Positions 15,300-23,135 of a DNA stretch of 26,410 nucleotides are shown here, piece after piece (positions within the stretch are counted from its first letter, which is position 1; the number at the start of each line of letters is the position of its first letter). Source of the stretch: Bacillota bacterium (lineage in GTDB: Bacteria > Bacillota > Bacilli > Bacillales > Cytobacillaceae); NCBI GenBank assembly GCA_023389895.1, contig JAEWDX010000340.1:1-26410 (forward strand), in the 5' to 3' direction. The notes beneath the pieces are model-generated. The model was not told where the DNA came from, made no database searches, and worked only from the letters and a program-made list of their open reading frames with translations. The position numbers and the translations under genes were made by a program.

Positions 15300-15391
15300 T
15301 GCGTTCGACTTTTGGGGGCTTGTGTTCAACTTTCGCCTATTTGTGTTCAACTTAGAGGATTTTATGTTCAACTTTTAAGTTTTTCCGTTCA
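15300..15391. repeat. 92-bp direct repeat, copy 1 (five 21-bp-phased GTTCAACTT units)
   Basis: Units beginning GTTC occur at 15303, 15324, 15345, 15366 and 15387, exactly 21 bp apart. The core is GTTCRACTT, and the last unit is truncated. It lies 12 bp after the stop codon of the NERD gene. Copy 2 at 16497-16588 is in the same orientation and differs at three positions only. Confidence 0.95.
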
Positions 15392-15403
15392 CCCCCCTTA
15401 TCG

Positions 15404-16384
15404 CTAATCCTTTAAATTATTTTCTAAAAAATATACTCTACTTTTCCCTCCACCTATATAAGCTAGATTCATCGAAGTAAGCAAGCGATTCGTTATCGAG
15501 TGATTGGCGAGTTTAAGGAACTCTCGCGCCTCTCTATTAGTAATCGACTGCCCAAATAGGAAGGAATAGTCCCTCAAGGCAGATATATGAGCGGTTTTGG
15601 ATTTAATTTGGCAAGAAGGACAAAACCACGACCCGTAAATTCTCTGCATCGGAAGAAACGCACAGTTCGGACAATGCACTCCTTTTCTTATATCCTTCTC
15701 GGTTAGCTGATATTTTTCCATTACGCATGAGTCATTAGGTGTATGAGCTTTGATGAGCTTACGGCTAACTCTCTTTAGTTCTTTGTCGGATAAAACGGGT
15801 TCTAAATGGATTTTTTCAAGCTGAGAGATTTTCGTTGGGAGGTAATTGCGATGAAAAATCTTATTTGTCACACGCTGTTCTTTCGTTGATGCCCGGATTA
15901 ATGTGTTCGGACTGCTAATCACAACGAAGGAATAGATGGGGATATCGGGAATATTCGCCTTTTCCTTTAGCCATTTTTTTAGAAAAGTCTCTTGATAAGA
16001 AATTTGCATAATCGGATCGGGGAAAGCTTCTGACATAGCATTCTTTGTTCGAACAAGCTGATGGAAATCCTGATCGAAGTAAATTTCTCCTGAAATATTC
16101 TTCACATCAAGATTCATGAAAAATTTTTGCGATAAGACAAGCGTATCGAACTGGCTAAATTGATTAATAGCGTTTTTAAAACGAATATCTTGCAAAATAC
16201 GGTAGGTTTTTGCGGGAAGGAGGCTTAGTGGATAATCCATTGAAAGTTCACCGTTATATCCTGCCGTTCGTTTGGCAAGGTGTTCCATACTAATCGTGTA
16301 CTGCGGGTGACTCCGTGAAAGTCTCCTTGATAATACTTGTAATTTTTCGATAATCCTAGGGATGTCCGCTTTTTTGTCAAACAT
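15404..16384 (-). CDS. NERD domain protein with C-terminal zinc ribbon
   Basis: 326 residues. The nuclease-related domain spans about residues 40-125: G45-E46, Q78-x-D80 in QFSQFDTLVL, and D93-x-K95 in LDVKNISGEI. The D93 position is usually Glu, but this is a conservative change. The C-terminal third has a zinc ribbon (C238, C241, C255, C258) and a helical tail ITNREAREFLKLANHSITNRLL, an arrangement seen in Bacillus NERD proteins. NERD domains are predicted to be DNA-processing nucleases related to Holliday-junction resolvase folds. No activity is firmly established for this type. AAAGGAG lies 7 bases before the ATG at 16384. The gene is alone on its strand and flanked by near-identical 92-bp direct repeats. 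Confidence 0.85.
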   Translation of the reverse strand: MFDKKADIPRIIEKLQVLSRRLSRSHPQYTISMEHLAKRTAGYNGELSMDYPLSLLPAKTYRILQDIRFKNAINQFSQFDTLVLSQKFFMNLDVKNISGEIYFDQDFHQLVRTKNAMSEAFPDPIMQISYQETFLKKWLKEKANIPDIPIYSFVVISSPNTLIRASTKEQRVTNKIFHRNYLPTKISQLEKIHLEPVLSDKELKRVSRKLIKAHTPNDSCVMEKYQLTEKDIRKGVHCPNCAFLPMQRIYGSWFCPSCQIKSKTAHISALRDYSFLFGQSITNREAREFLKLANHSITNRLLTSMNLAYIGGGKSRVYFLENNLKD

Positions 16385-16496
16385 TGAGAATCTCCTTTCT
16401 ATTGGTCTGACTATTATTTCGCTAAATTGCCTGAAAGTCCTTCTGAAAATAATATATTTTAGAAATCACTTAATTTTCAAAGGTCTTTCCACGGTA

Positions 16497-16588
16497 TGCG
16501 TTCGACTTTCGGGGGCTTGTGTTCAACTTTCGCCTATTTGTGTTCAACTTAGAGGATTTTATGTTCAACTTTAAAGTTTTTCTGTTCA
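16497..16588. repeat. 92-bp direct repeat, copy 2
   Basis: Same length and orientation as 15300-15391, with 89 of 92 positions identical. The GTTC cores are again 21 bp apart (16500, 16521, 16542, 16563, 16584). It lies 112 bp upstream of the NERD start codon and just ahead of the MFS promoter. The region between NERD and the MFS gene (16385-16687) otherwise holds only promoter and operator-like sequence. Confidence 0.95.
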
Positions 16589-16608
16589 AGTCCACCCATG
16601 AGATTATA

Positions 16609-16651
16609 TTTATATATAAATATTTACATATAAATAATTATATATTATAAT
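16609..16651 (+). promoter_or_regulatory. MFS-padR promoter with overlapping palindromes
   Basis: TTTACA at 16623-16628 (5/6), a 17-bp spacer and a perfect TATAAT at 16646-16651. Three AT-rich inverted repeats lie on it: TTTATATATAAA (16609-16620), TATTTACATATAAATA (16621-16636) and ATTATATATTATAAT (16637-16651). They are candidate binding sites for the PadR regulator encoded downstream, which would allow autoregulation. Confidence 0.65.
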
Positions 16652-16687
16652 CAGACTACCAATTACCTCCAGAAAGGTGGAAGTCTA

Positions 16688-17905
16688 ATGTTATTTATAA
16701 ATAATCCGGCATTTCGCTTTTTATTTCTTGGAAGAATTTCTAATGTATTTGCGGATTCTGTAATCTTTTTTTCTTTATTGAAATGGATTGAGCTTCAATC
16801 AAATGGAACAGCAGCCTTTACATTTTTCTACATCGCATATTATTTACCTATTACTTTTTTTGCTTTGCCAATTGGCGCATGGATTAGTGATAAAACATTA
16901 CAAAAGATAATGGCTTATTCAAATATGATTCGTGTAGCTTTTGTCATCATCTTTTTTCTGTTTATGCCGTTCTCTCCTTATCAGTGGGCTTACTTGCTTC
17001 TAATAATTGTCAGCATTTTAGATTTATTTTTTATGCCGGCGAATCAATCACTCCTTCCTCATATTGTCGAAGATGAAGAGCGTCCAAGCGCTAATAGTCT
17101 ACTACAATTAGGTCTTACCGCTGTAAAAATACTAGGACAAATTTTCACGGCGTTTATGATTAAATTATCCGTTACACCTCCTTTATTATTAATCGTTTCT
17201 GCGGTCCTGCTTTTTCTTTCATTTATTTTTATTAGACAAATTAAACCGCTCGTCAAGATAGAACAAACGGAGAAAAAACGTCCTTCCACATTAATGTTTG
17301 AGGGGTTAAAGTACATTTTGACTAGTGCTGAGCTAAAGTTGGTATTTTCTTTTTTAGCTCTAGCCATCTTTTTCATTTCTTCAGTTGATTTAATCTTAAT
17401 TTCCTTTTTAACTGAAATTTTAGCTGTTGGTGTTGAAAACTTAAGCTTTATTGGCACCTCTTCCCTTATTGGGATCGCTATTGGTGCAATGTTTGCTCCT
17501 AAATGGTACCGGCGTTTCGAAAGAAAATGGCTGATCATCACACCGCTTTTTGCATTATGCTTAAGTATCGTCAGCTTAATTTTTATTACAAATTGGCTGA
17601 TGATCCTCCCATTATTTTTTATGCAAGGAATTGCGATAGGCTGCTATAATGTCACTATCGTTACTTATTTGCAAGATACCGTACCGCTCGAACATCATAC
17701 GAGAACGTTTAGTTTATTTCAGATGATTTCAAGTTCGATGGCACTGCCCGGTGTTCTCTTAATTGGTGTATTATTAAATAAGATGGGTGTTTTAAACACA
17801 GTTGGCCTTTTTTCGGCTATCCTACTCATCATTGGAATATCTGGCATTTTCGTTTTTCCTCGATTAGGGAAAGGCTATGCAAAGAAGCATGAACAGGCTA
17901 GTTGA
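16688..17905 (+). CDS. MFS transporter (probable drug or metabolite efflux)
   Basis: 405-residue polytopic membrane protein with about 12 hydrophobic segments. It begins with a conserved NPAFRFLFLGRISNVFADSV N-terminus and a loop WISDKTLQKIMAYSNMIR between segments 2 and 3, in the position of the MFS motif A. This resembles MFS exporters of the MFS_3/enterobactin-exporter-like group found in Bacillus. The substrate cannot be told from sequence. AAGGTGG lies 8 bases before the ATG. It is followed after 29 bp by a PadR regulator gene, the typical pairing of an inducible efflux pump and its repressor. Confidence 0.88.
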   Translation: MLFINNPAFRFLFLGRISNVFADSVIFFSLLKWIELQSNGTAAFTFFYIAYYLPITFFALPIGAWISDKTLQKIMAYSNMIRVAFVIIFFLFMPFSPYQWAYLLLIIVSILDLFFMPANQSLLPHIVEDEERPSANSLLQLGLTAVKILGQIFTAFMIKLSVTPPLLLIVSAVLLFLSFIFIRQIKPLVKIEQTEKKRPSTLMFEGLKYILTSAELKLVFSFLALAIFFISSVDLILISFLTEILAVGVENLSFIGTSSLIGIAIGAMFAPKWYRRFERKWLIITPLFALCLSIVSLIFITNWLMILPLFFMQGIAIGCYNVTIVTYLQDTVPLEHHTRTFSLFQMISSSMALPGVLLIGVLLNKMGVLNTVGLFSAILLIIGISGIFVFPRLGKGYAKKHEQAS

Positions 17906-17934
17906 AGATGATTTTTTTGAAAGGATGAAGTTCG

Positions 17935-18618
17935 TTGTCATTACGATATGGGATACTTGGATTTTTAAGTAAATGGGAAGCAAGTGGTTATGACATAAAA
18001 AAAGAATTCGATGATATCATGAGCATTTTCTGGCATTCACATCTTTCGCAAATTTATCCAGAATTAAATAGGCTGGAAAAAGAGGAAATGATTCAATGTA
18101 GGCTTGTACAGCAAGAGGGAAAGCCTGATAAAAAGCTCTATTCCATTACGGAAAAAGGCAAAGACGATTTAATCAATTGGCTGCTTGCCCCTTCTGAAGT
18201 GCAAAAAACGAAGGATGCTTTTCTTATGCAAACATTTTTTATGGATAATATTCCTGTTGATGAAGTTCTTCTTAAGCTTCATATGTATAAAAAGGAACGA
18301 CAGCAACGTTTAGATAAAATGAAGAAGATTATCAATGATAGAATCATAAGCATAAAAGAACGAAATGTCATGAAACCAAGAATCATCATGAGCTCAGCCG
18401 TACTAAAAAGGGGACTCGAGCAGGAAATCCAATCGATTAAATGGTGTGAGGATACGATTCATTTAATCGAAGCATGCAAATATCTTTGGGAGAAGGAAGA
18501 ATACACTGAAAGTACAATGACCAAGGTTCATAAGACTACTTTCCAATCTACTACTACCGCAACCTTTGAAGAAGTTGAGGAAGTTTTTATGAACTATTTT
18601 AGTAATTTGCTTACATAA
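17935..18618 (+). CDS. PadR family transcriptional regulator
   Basis: 227 residues: an N-terminal PadR winged helix (about 1-85, SLRYGILGFLSKWEASGYDIKK, then HLSQIYPELNRLEKEEMI and KLYSITEKGKDDLINWL) and a C-terminal helical dimerisation domain (PadR-Vir type). The start is a TTG at 17935 with AAAGGA about 10 bases upstream; the nearby ATG at 17925 is in a different frame. It is co-transcribed with the MFS transporter and probably represses it and itself through the palindromes at 16609-16651. The inducer is unknown. No clear terminator follows on the plus strand. Confidence 0.9.
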   Translation: MSLRYGILGFLSKWEASGYDIKKEFDDIMSIFWHSHLSQIYPELNRLEKEEMIQCRLVQQEGKPDKKLYSITEKGKDDLINWLLAPSEVQKTKDAFLMQTFFMDNIPVDEVLLKLHMYKKERQQRLDKMKKIINDRIISIKERNVMKPRIIMSSAVLKRGLEQEIQSIKWCEDTIHLIEACKYLWEKEEYTESTMTKVHKTTFQSTTTATFEEVEEVFMNYFSNLLT

Positions 18619-18795
18619 AGAATATTTAATAAAAGATTTTTGCCGCTGCTTTCCAAAAGTATTTACATGCACATCATATAAAGGTTTAAACGACCGATTC
18701 GTTCACCATGCGCCTGTAATAATTAACTAGATTTTTCCAGGGTCTATTTGTTCGCGAGTTGGTTTAAAAAGGGCAATTTATTTATATAGAAAAAA

Positions 18796-18831
18796 GGGCA
18801 GCTAAAAGCCAATATTTCGACTTAGCAGCCC
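18796..18831 (-). terminator. Terminator of the exporter/siderophore-binding operon
   Basis: GGGCAGCTAA (18796-18805) pairs with TTAGCAGCCC (18822-18831), with one internal A-A mismatch. On the minus strand it is followed by TTTTTTC. No T run follows on the plus strand, so it acts for the minus strand only. The rest of 18619-18872 shows nothing recognisable. Confidence 0.85.
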
Positions 18832-18872
18832 CCTCTACTATGCAACACTACATATTTAGCTGCAACAATTAT

Positions 18873-19865
18873 TTACTTCTCCTGATTTTCTTTGCTTCTT
18901 TCAATAAGCATATCTACAAATAGGTCGATTTGTCCGTAAATTGCAAGTGGATCATAACGATAAAATGTGTCGAAATCATTGTAAAACACTTGGTTTTTCT
19001 TCATAGCGTTTAAGCCTTGCCAAACGGGAGAATTCTTTAATTTTTTTAATTCCTCCCCTTTATTCTCAGGATCGTATGTTGTTAAAAACATATATTCGGC
19101 TGCATATTCTGGCAATACTTCCATTGAGAGCTGCATTGTTTGCTCTTCGTTATTATTTTTATGTGGCATTTTAAATTGTAATGCGTTGTACAATGCTTGA
19201 CCACCACGTCCAGCATTGTCGCCGAAAATCCATAAGTCACCTTTATCTGTCAATTCATAGATTCCAACGGTTGCATTCGGATCAATAAATTCGGCTAGTT
19301 TTTCTCTTCCTTCTTTCGCTTTATCATCAAACTTTTTAATGAAATTATTAGCTTCCTCATGATTTCCTGTAATATCAGCAAATAATTGAACAGTTTCATA
19401 TATATTTGTTGCTGTTCCGTACGGAATATGAATAGTCGGAGCAATTTCTGAAAGCTTATCATAATTTTCATCGTACATAACAATAATTAAATCAGGATCA
19501 AGTGTTAACACCTTTTCTGCATCAACAGGCTGTCCGACACCAGTCGCATCCTTAAGTAAATCTTTAATGAATGGATTATTAAAGGCTGTTGGTTCAACAC
19601 CGACAACATTTGCTCCAACAGAAAGTAATTCACCACCGTAGAAGTCAGTAGCGATACGCTTCGGATGTACAGGAATTTTCACAACACCCTTAACTGTTTC
19701 ATAGTCTCTCATCTCTTCCTTATGCTCTGCTGTTGCCGTTTCATTCTTTCCGCTCTCAGCTTCCTTCGATTGCGAATCTTTTGTTGCTTGACTGCATGAA
19801 ATTAACAGTCCAGACAGCGTGAATAACATTGCCATCATTATTATTAATTTAGATCTTTTAATCAT
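18873..19865 (-). CDS. Iron-hydroxamate siderophore-binding lipoprotein (FhuD/YxeB-like)
   Basis: 330-residue substrate-binding protein of an iron ABC importer, lipid-anchored outside the membrane (hydrophobic start and lipobox LISC, C24). A charged linker is followed by the two-lobed periplasmic-binding fold: KIPVHPKRIATDFYGGELLSVGANVVG, then KVLTLDPDLIIVMYDENYDKLSEIAPT. The segment GDLWIFGDNAGRGGQALYNAL aligns with Staphylococcus FhuD2 (YGDNWGRGGEVLYQAF) as I remember it. This favours a hydroxamate siderophore such as ferrioxamine or schizokinen. Its ATG overlaps the stop of the previous gene by 4 bp (ATGA). It is the last gene of a Fur-box operon. Confidence 0.88.
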   Translation of the reverse strand: MIKRSKLIIMMAMLFTLSGLLISCSQATKDSQSKEAESGKNETATAEHKEEMRDYETVKGVVKIPVHPKRIATDFYGGELLSVGANVVGVEPTAFNNPFIKDLLKDATGVGQPVDAEKVLTLDPDLIIVMYDENYDKLSEIAPTIHIPYGTATNIYETVQLFADITGNHEEANNFIKKFDDKAKEGREKLAEFIDPNATVGIYELTDKGDLWIFGDNAGRGGQALYNALQFKMPHKNNNEEQTMQLSMEVLPEYAAEYMFLTTYDPENKGEELKKLKNSPVWQGLNAMKKNQVFYNDFDTFYRYDPLAIYGQIDLFVDMLIERSKENQEK

Positions 19866-20845
19866 TTAAGTACACTCCTCAAAACATCATCGATGATTTG
19901 TCCTGCAGCAATTGAACCATTGTATAGCCAGCTTGTTTCTGGAGAAAACTCATGAATATTGTTATTCTGAACGGCCGGGATATTTTTCCAAAGCGGATCA
20001 TTAAATAATTCAGATCCGGATTTTGCATCACTATTTATAACGAACAAGTGATCCGCATCTAATTTGGCTAGCTTTTCAAGAGAAACTTGAGACCAATCGC
20101 CTGTTGCGGCTGCCGATACTTCCTTCACAAGGTTAGGAACCTTAAGACCTATATCACCATACATGACAACTCCACTTGCCGCATTCTCGCTTACCATAAA
20201 GACAGAATTATTCACAACCCAAATTGCAGCAGCAGACTGTTCGCCAACTTCAGAAAGAATCTTCTCTTTGGCTTCTTTCGCTTTCTCTTCATACTTCGCT
20301 AATGCTTCTTTCGCTTCTTCTTCTTTGCCAAAAACTTCACCAACTTTTAGTAAAACTTGATGCCAATCGTTAACTTCCTCTTTATTAAGGACGAAAGTTG
20401 GAGCAATTTTAGCGTATTGCTCATATTTACCGCCTCCAACTGTACCAGGAGTGCCAATCAGAATGAAATCTGGATTTAAACTCATAACCGCCTCGAATGG
20501 AAGATCATAAGGAATAAGCGGAACTCCCTCCAACTCATCTTGCAAGTAATTTTGGATGGATGCCCCATCATTAACAGTCCATTGAGCAATAGGTTTAATT
20601 CCTAAGGCCAGAAGATGATCCTCTAAGTAAGATGCGATTATTCGTTCTGGTTTTGCAGGTATCTTCACCTCATGACCAAGTGCATCTGTCATCACTCTTT
20701 CTTTTTCTACTCCTTCATCTTTGATTGTTTTTTCAGCCTGCTCTTGTTCAGTATTTTTCTCGTTTTCACCCTCTGATTTTCCACAACCTGCCAAAAAAAC
20801 AGATAATACTAAAATTGATACTAATAAAATTGATAACTTTTTCAT
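19862..20845 (-). CDS. Iron-siderophore substrate-binding lipoprotein
   Basis: 327 residues with lipobox LAGC (C about residue 21) after a KKLSILLVSILVLSVF core, then an acidic linker and a type III binding-protein fold: HEVKIPAKPERIIASYLEDHLLALGIKPIA, AVMSLNPDFILIGTP and a long helix rich in Glu and Lys. The start is placed at 20845, where GGAGGAG lies 7 bases upstream; the in-frame ATG at 20911 is inside the end of the ABC exporter gene. The ligand is unknown. It differs clearly from the adjacent FhuD-like protein, so the two probably bind different ferric chelates while sharing a permease, perhaps the FecCD pair encoded at 24232-26306. Confidence 0.88.
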   Translation of the reverse strand: MKKLSILLVSILVLSVFLAGCGKSEGENEKNTEQEQAEKTIKDEGVEKERVMTDALGHEVKIPAKPERIIASYLEDHLLALGIKPIAQWTVNDGASIQNYLQDELEGVPLIPYDLPFEAVMSLNPDFILIGTPGTVGGGKYEQYAKIAPTFVLNKEEVNDWHQVLLKVGEVFGKEEEAKEALAKYEEKAKEAKEKILSEVGEQSAAAIWVVNNSVFMVSENAASGVVMYGDIGLKVPNLVKEVSAAATGDWSQVSLEKLAKLDADHLFVINSDAKSGSELFNDPLWKNIPAVQNNNIHEFSPETSWLYNGSIAAGQIIDDVLRSVLK

Positions 20846-20900
20846 TGCTTGTCTCCTCCATTGTCTAGTTACCTGGTTTCCTAACACTTTAGAAATTATC

Positions 20901-22616
20901 TTAAACACCAAATTGCGCTTCGTGCAATCGGCTATATGTACCGTTGCTCGTTAAAAGCTGATTGTGGCTTCCCTGCTCCTCAATACCATTTTGGGTAATA
21001 ACAACAATTCGATCGGCATCTTTAATCGTGGCTAACCGATGAGCGATAACAAGCGTTGTTCTCCCAACTGTCAATTCAGCTAATGCTTGCTGAATTGCCG
21101 CTTCTGTTTCCGTATCCAATGCTGATGTAGCTTCATCTAATATTAAGATGGAAGGATTTTTTAAGAACAAGCGGGCGATAGCTAGGCGCTGCTTTTGTCC
21201 TCCCGACAACTTTACTCCACGTTCACCTATTAATGTGCTTAATTGCTGATCTTGGGCTAAAATAACAGCTTCTAGCTGTGCACGTCGAGCAGCTTCCCAG
21301 ATCTCTTCTTCGGTAGCATCTAATTTTCCATAGGCAATATTTTCACGTATCGTCCCATCAAATAAAAATACATCTTGTTGAACAATACCAATTTGGGATC
21401 GAAGCGAATCGAGCTTAATTTTTTTCGTATCAACACCATCAATTGTTATTTTTCCTTCTTGAATATCATAAAAACGGGGCAGCAAACTGCAAATCGTCGT
21501 CTTCCCTGCTCCAGAAGGACCAACAAGAGCGACTGTTTCTCCTGAACGGATAGACAAATTGATATTGTTTAAAATAGAACTACCCGCCTCATAGCCAAAG
21601 GAAACATGATGAAATTCAATATCTCCTTTTAAATTAGGTACATCCTCAGCATCTGGTCCGTCTTGAATATCAGGATCTGCTTCAAGTAGATCTAAATAAC
21701 GTCTGAACCCTGCGATTCCTTTTGGATACATTTCAATAACCGCATTAATTTGCTTGATCGGACCTAAGAAGATATTCGACAAAAGAATAAAAGCAATAAA
21801 TTCACCATAGGTCATATGATTTTGAAGGACAAACCATGTTCCACATAATAAAACAAAAATCGAAATAATTTTCATTAAAATGCTGCTTATCGATGAATTC
21901 CAAGCCATAATTCGATAGGCGGCCAGCTTTGTTTGGCGAAAACGTTCATTATTTACTGCAAATTGAGCTATTTCATGGTCTTCATTCGCAAAAGCTTGAA
22001 CAACTCTCATGCCACTTACATTATTTTCGACACGGGCATTATAATCAGCAACATTGGAAAACATGCTACGAAATGCTACTGTCATTTTTCTACTGAAAAA
22101 TAATGCAAGATAAATAATTATTGGAATAATAACAAACGTTAACAGTGCTAAGTTTGGATTTATCGAGAACATTAACCCAAAGGCGCCGAGTAACGTCATA
22201 ATAGCAATAAACACATCCTCTGGCCCATGATGTGCCATTTCACCAATATCCATTAAATCATTTGTCATTCGTGAAACTAAATGACCGGTTTTATTGTTAT
22301 CAAAAAACCGAAATGATTGTTTCTGCACATGAACAAATAATTTTTTTCTCATATCTGTTTCAATATTTACACCAAGCATATGCCCCCAATATGTGACAAC
22401 ATATTGAAGCACAGAACTTACAATATAGATTGCTAGAAGTCCAGCGCATGCCCACAGAATAATTGACCATTGCCCTGATGGTAGTAAATCATCAACAACT
22501 CGATTCACGGCCAGTGGAAATACTAGCTCTAATAATGCCGCAAAGATCGCACAGGAAAAATCCACAACAAAGAGACCTTTGTAAGGCCGATAATAGGAAA
22601 AGAATTGCTTTAACAA
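20901..22616 (-). CDS. ABC exporter (fused permease and ATPase)
   Basis: 571-residue type IV ABC exporter half-transporter with six membrane helices in residues 1-310 followed by an ATPase domain. Walker A GPSGAGKT is at 366-373, Q-loop VQQD at 412-415, signature LSGGQ at 470-474, Walker B LILDE at 491-495, and switch H526. It should work as a homodimer. The start is a TTG at 22616 with GGAG 9 bases upstream. It heads an operon with two siderophore-binding lipoproteins and has Fur-box sequences upstream. Export of a siderophore, or iron-linked import as in IrtAB-type systems, is therefore more likely than general multidrug efflux, but this is inference from context. Confidence 0.9.
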   Translation of the reverse strand: MLKQFFSYYRPYKGLFVVDFSCAIFAALLELVFPLAVNRVVDDLLPSGQWSIILWACAGLLAIYIVSSVLQYVVTYWGHMLGVNIETDMRKKLFVHVQKQSFRFFDNNKTGHLVSRMTNDLMDIGEMAHHGPEDVFIAIMTLLGAFGLMFSINPNLALLTFVIIPIIIYLALFFSRKMTVAFRSMFSNVADYNARVENNVSGMRVVQAFANEDHEIAQFAVNNERFRQTKLAAYRIMAWNSSISSILMKIISIFVLLCGTWFVLQNHMTYGEFIAFILLSNIFLGPIKQINAVIEMYPKGIAGFRRYLDLLEADPDIQDGPDAEDVPNLKGDIEFHHVSFGYEAGSSILNNINLSIRSGETVALVGPSGAGKTTICSLLPRFYDIQEGKITIDGVDTKKIKLDSLRSQIGIVQQDVFLFDGTIRENIAYGKLDATEEEIWEAARRAQLEAVILAQDQQLSTLIGERGVKLSGGQKQRLAIARLFLKNPSILILDEATSALDTETEAAIQQALAELTVGRTTLVIAHRLATIKDADRIVVITQNGIEEQGSHNQLLTSNGTYSRLHEAQFGV

Positions 22617-22681
22617 GAAATCACACTCCAGCTTAACAATAGTTGTTTAATAGAAACAGAACATCACTCCTGTATTTCGTT

Positions 22682-22735
22682 GAGAATGATAATCATTAAC
22701 CTTATAAAGTTTAGTATATTTAAGGATAATTATCA
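22682..22735 (-). promoter_or_regulatory. Two Fur-box-like operators ahead of the ABC exporter operon
   Basis: GAGAATGATAATCATTAAC (22682-22700) matches the 19-bp Fur consensus GATAATGATAATCATTATC at 17 of 19 positions. A second partial site, GGATAATTATC, lies within 22722-22735. On the minus strand the second overlaps a candidate -35 TTGATA with TAAACT 17 bp downstream. Iron repression of the exporter/binding-protein operon is expected. Confidence 0.8.
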
Positions 22736-22789
22736 ATAGAGGAATAAATATTTTATAATTTGTAAAATGAGATCAATCTATAATACAGC

Positions 22790-22818
22790 TTGACAATAAG
22801 AAGAATGCGTAATATAAT
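22790..22818 (+). promoter_or_regulatory. Perfect-consensus sigma-A promoter of an orphan transcript
   Basis: TTGACA at 22790-22795, exactly 17 bp, then TATAAT at 22813-22818. Both hexamers are 6/6. It points rightward into the region 22825-23105, which contains no conventional gene. Confidence 0.85.
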
Positions 22819-22931
22819 AAAAAGGTTATTATTTTCGGTACTCGTTGACGAAAACATTTGGCATTCTACAAAATGTTTTTGACGACACTTATTCACACTG
22901 GCGCGACTTCGGGGTCGCAAGGACGCAAAAG

Positions 22932-23009
22932 ATGGTAGGGCTTGCGTTGTTTGAGGATAGAAAGCACATAGTGGAACACTACCGCGGCAATATTGCTTCA
23001 TTAAATTAA
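22932..23009 (+). CDS. Possible 25-residue small protein
   Basis: A reading frame that begins MVGLALFEDRKHIVEHYRG and ends at TAA 23007-23009. AAGGA lies 8 bases before the ATG, and a perfect promoter lies 114 bp upstream. The AAGGA can be hidden by pairing CGCAAG (22916-22921) with CTTGCG (22941-22946), or left largely open if GCGAC/GTCGC and ACGCAA/TTGCGT form instead. Charge-rich and not hydrophobic. The frame is short enough to have arisen by chance, so the call is tentative. Confidence 0.35.
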   Translation: MVGLALFEDRKHIVEHYRGNIASLN

Positions 23010-23076
23010 AATAAAGCAATCATCTATGAAATGTGAAGATGAATGAATAAATAGAACGTCAATGTACCTAATAATT

Positions 23077-23105
23077 AAAGGGCTGCCAGCATATGGCAGC
23101 CCTTT
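23077..23105. terminator. Terminator after the reductase gene, possibly bidirectional
   Basis: A perfect 12-bp stem, AAAGGGCTGCCA (23077-23088) with TGGCAGCCCTTT (23094-23105), and a 5-nt loop. On the minus strand it is followed by AATTATT, on the plus strand by ACCAATTTT. Confidence 0.85.
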
Positions 23106-23135
23106 ACCAATTTTATCCTGTATTTACGTGATTCT

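Larger units (their letters stand above)
22825..23105 (+). ncRNA. Candidate structured RNA or small-protein mRNA between two iron operons
   Basis: Downstream of the perfect promoter the sequence folds readily. A 16-nt arm pair at 22844-22859 and 22871-22886 contains AAAACATTT/AAATGTTTT. GCGAC/GTCGC with a TTCGGG loop is at 22903-22918. ACGCAA/TTGCGT is at 22923-22947. The unit can end at the strong stem AAAGGGCTGCCA/TGGCAGCCCTTT (23077-23105), which is also the terminator of the convergent reductase operon. I could not match it to a known riboswitch or sRNA class. It also contains the small reading frame at 22932-23009. Confidence 0.5.

Noticed and set aside
16362..16574. Plus-strand reading frame ending in repeated VQL-containing units upstream of the MFS gene
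   Set aside because: Its repetitive end is simply translation of the 21-bp repeat, which is a multiple of three. It has no ribosome site and overlaps the NERD gene start antisense.
15300..16588. CRISPR-like array from the regularly spaced GTTCAACTT units
   Set aside because: Units are about 9 bp with 12-bp gaps that are the same in both copies. There are no full-length repeats, no unique spacers and no cas genes.
22900..22950. c-di-GMP-I (GEMM) riboswitch, because of GGACGCAAA
   Set aside because: The partner GGCAAACC segment and the tetraloop/receptor arrangement are missing, and no suitable downstream gene exists on the plus strand.
22753..23019. 88-residue minus-strand reading frame in the intergenic region
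   Set aside because: No ribosome site, composition unlike the neighbours, and it lies antisense to the perfect promoter and hairpins that explain the region better.
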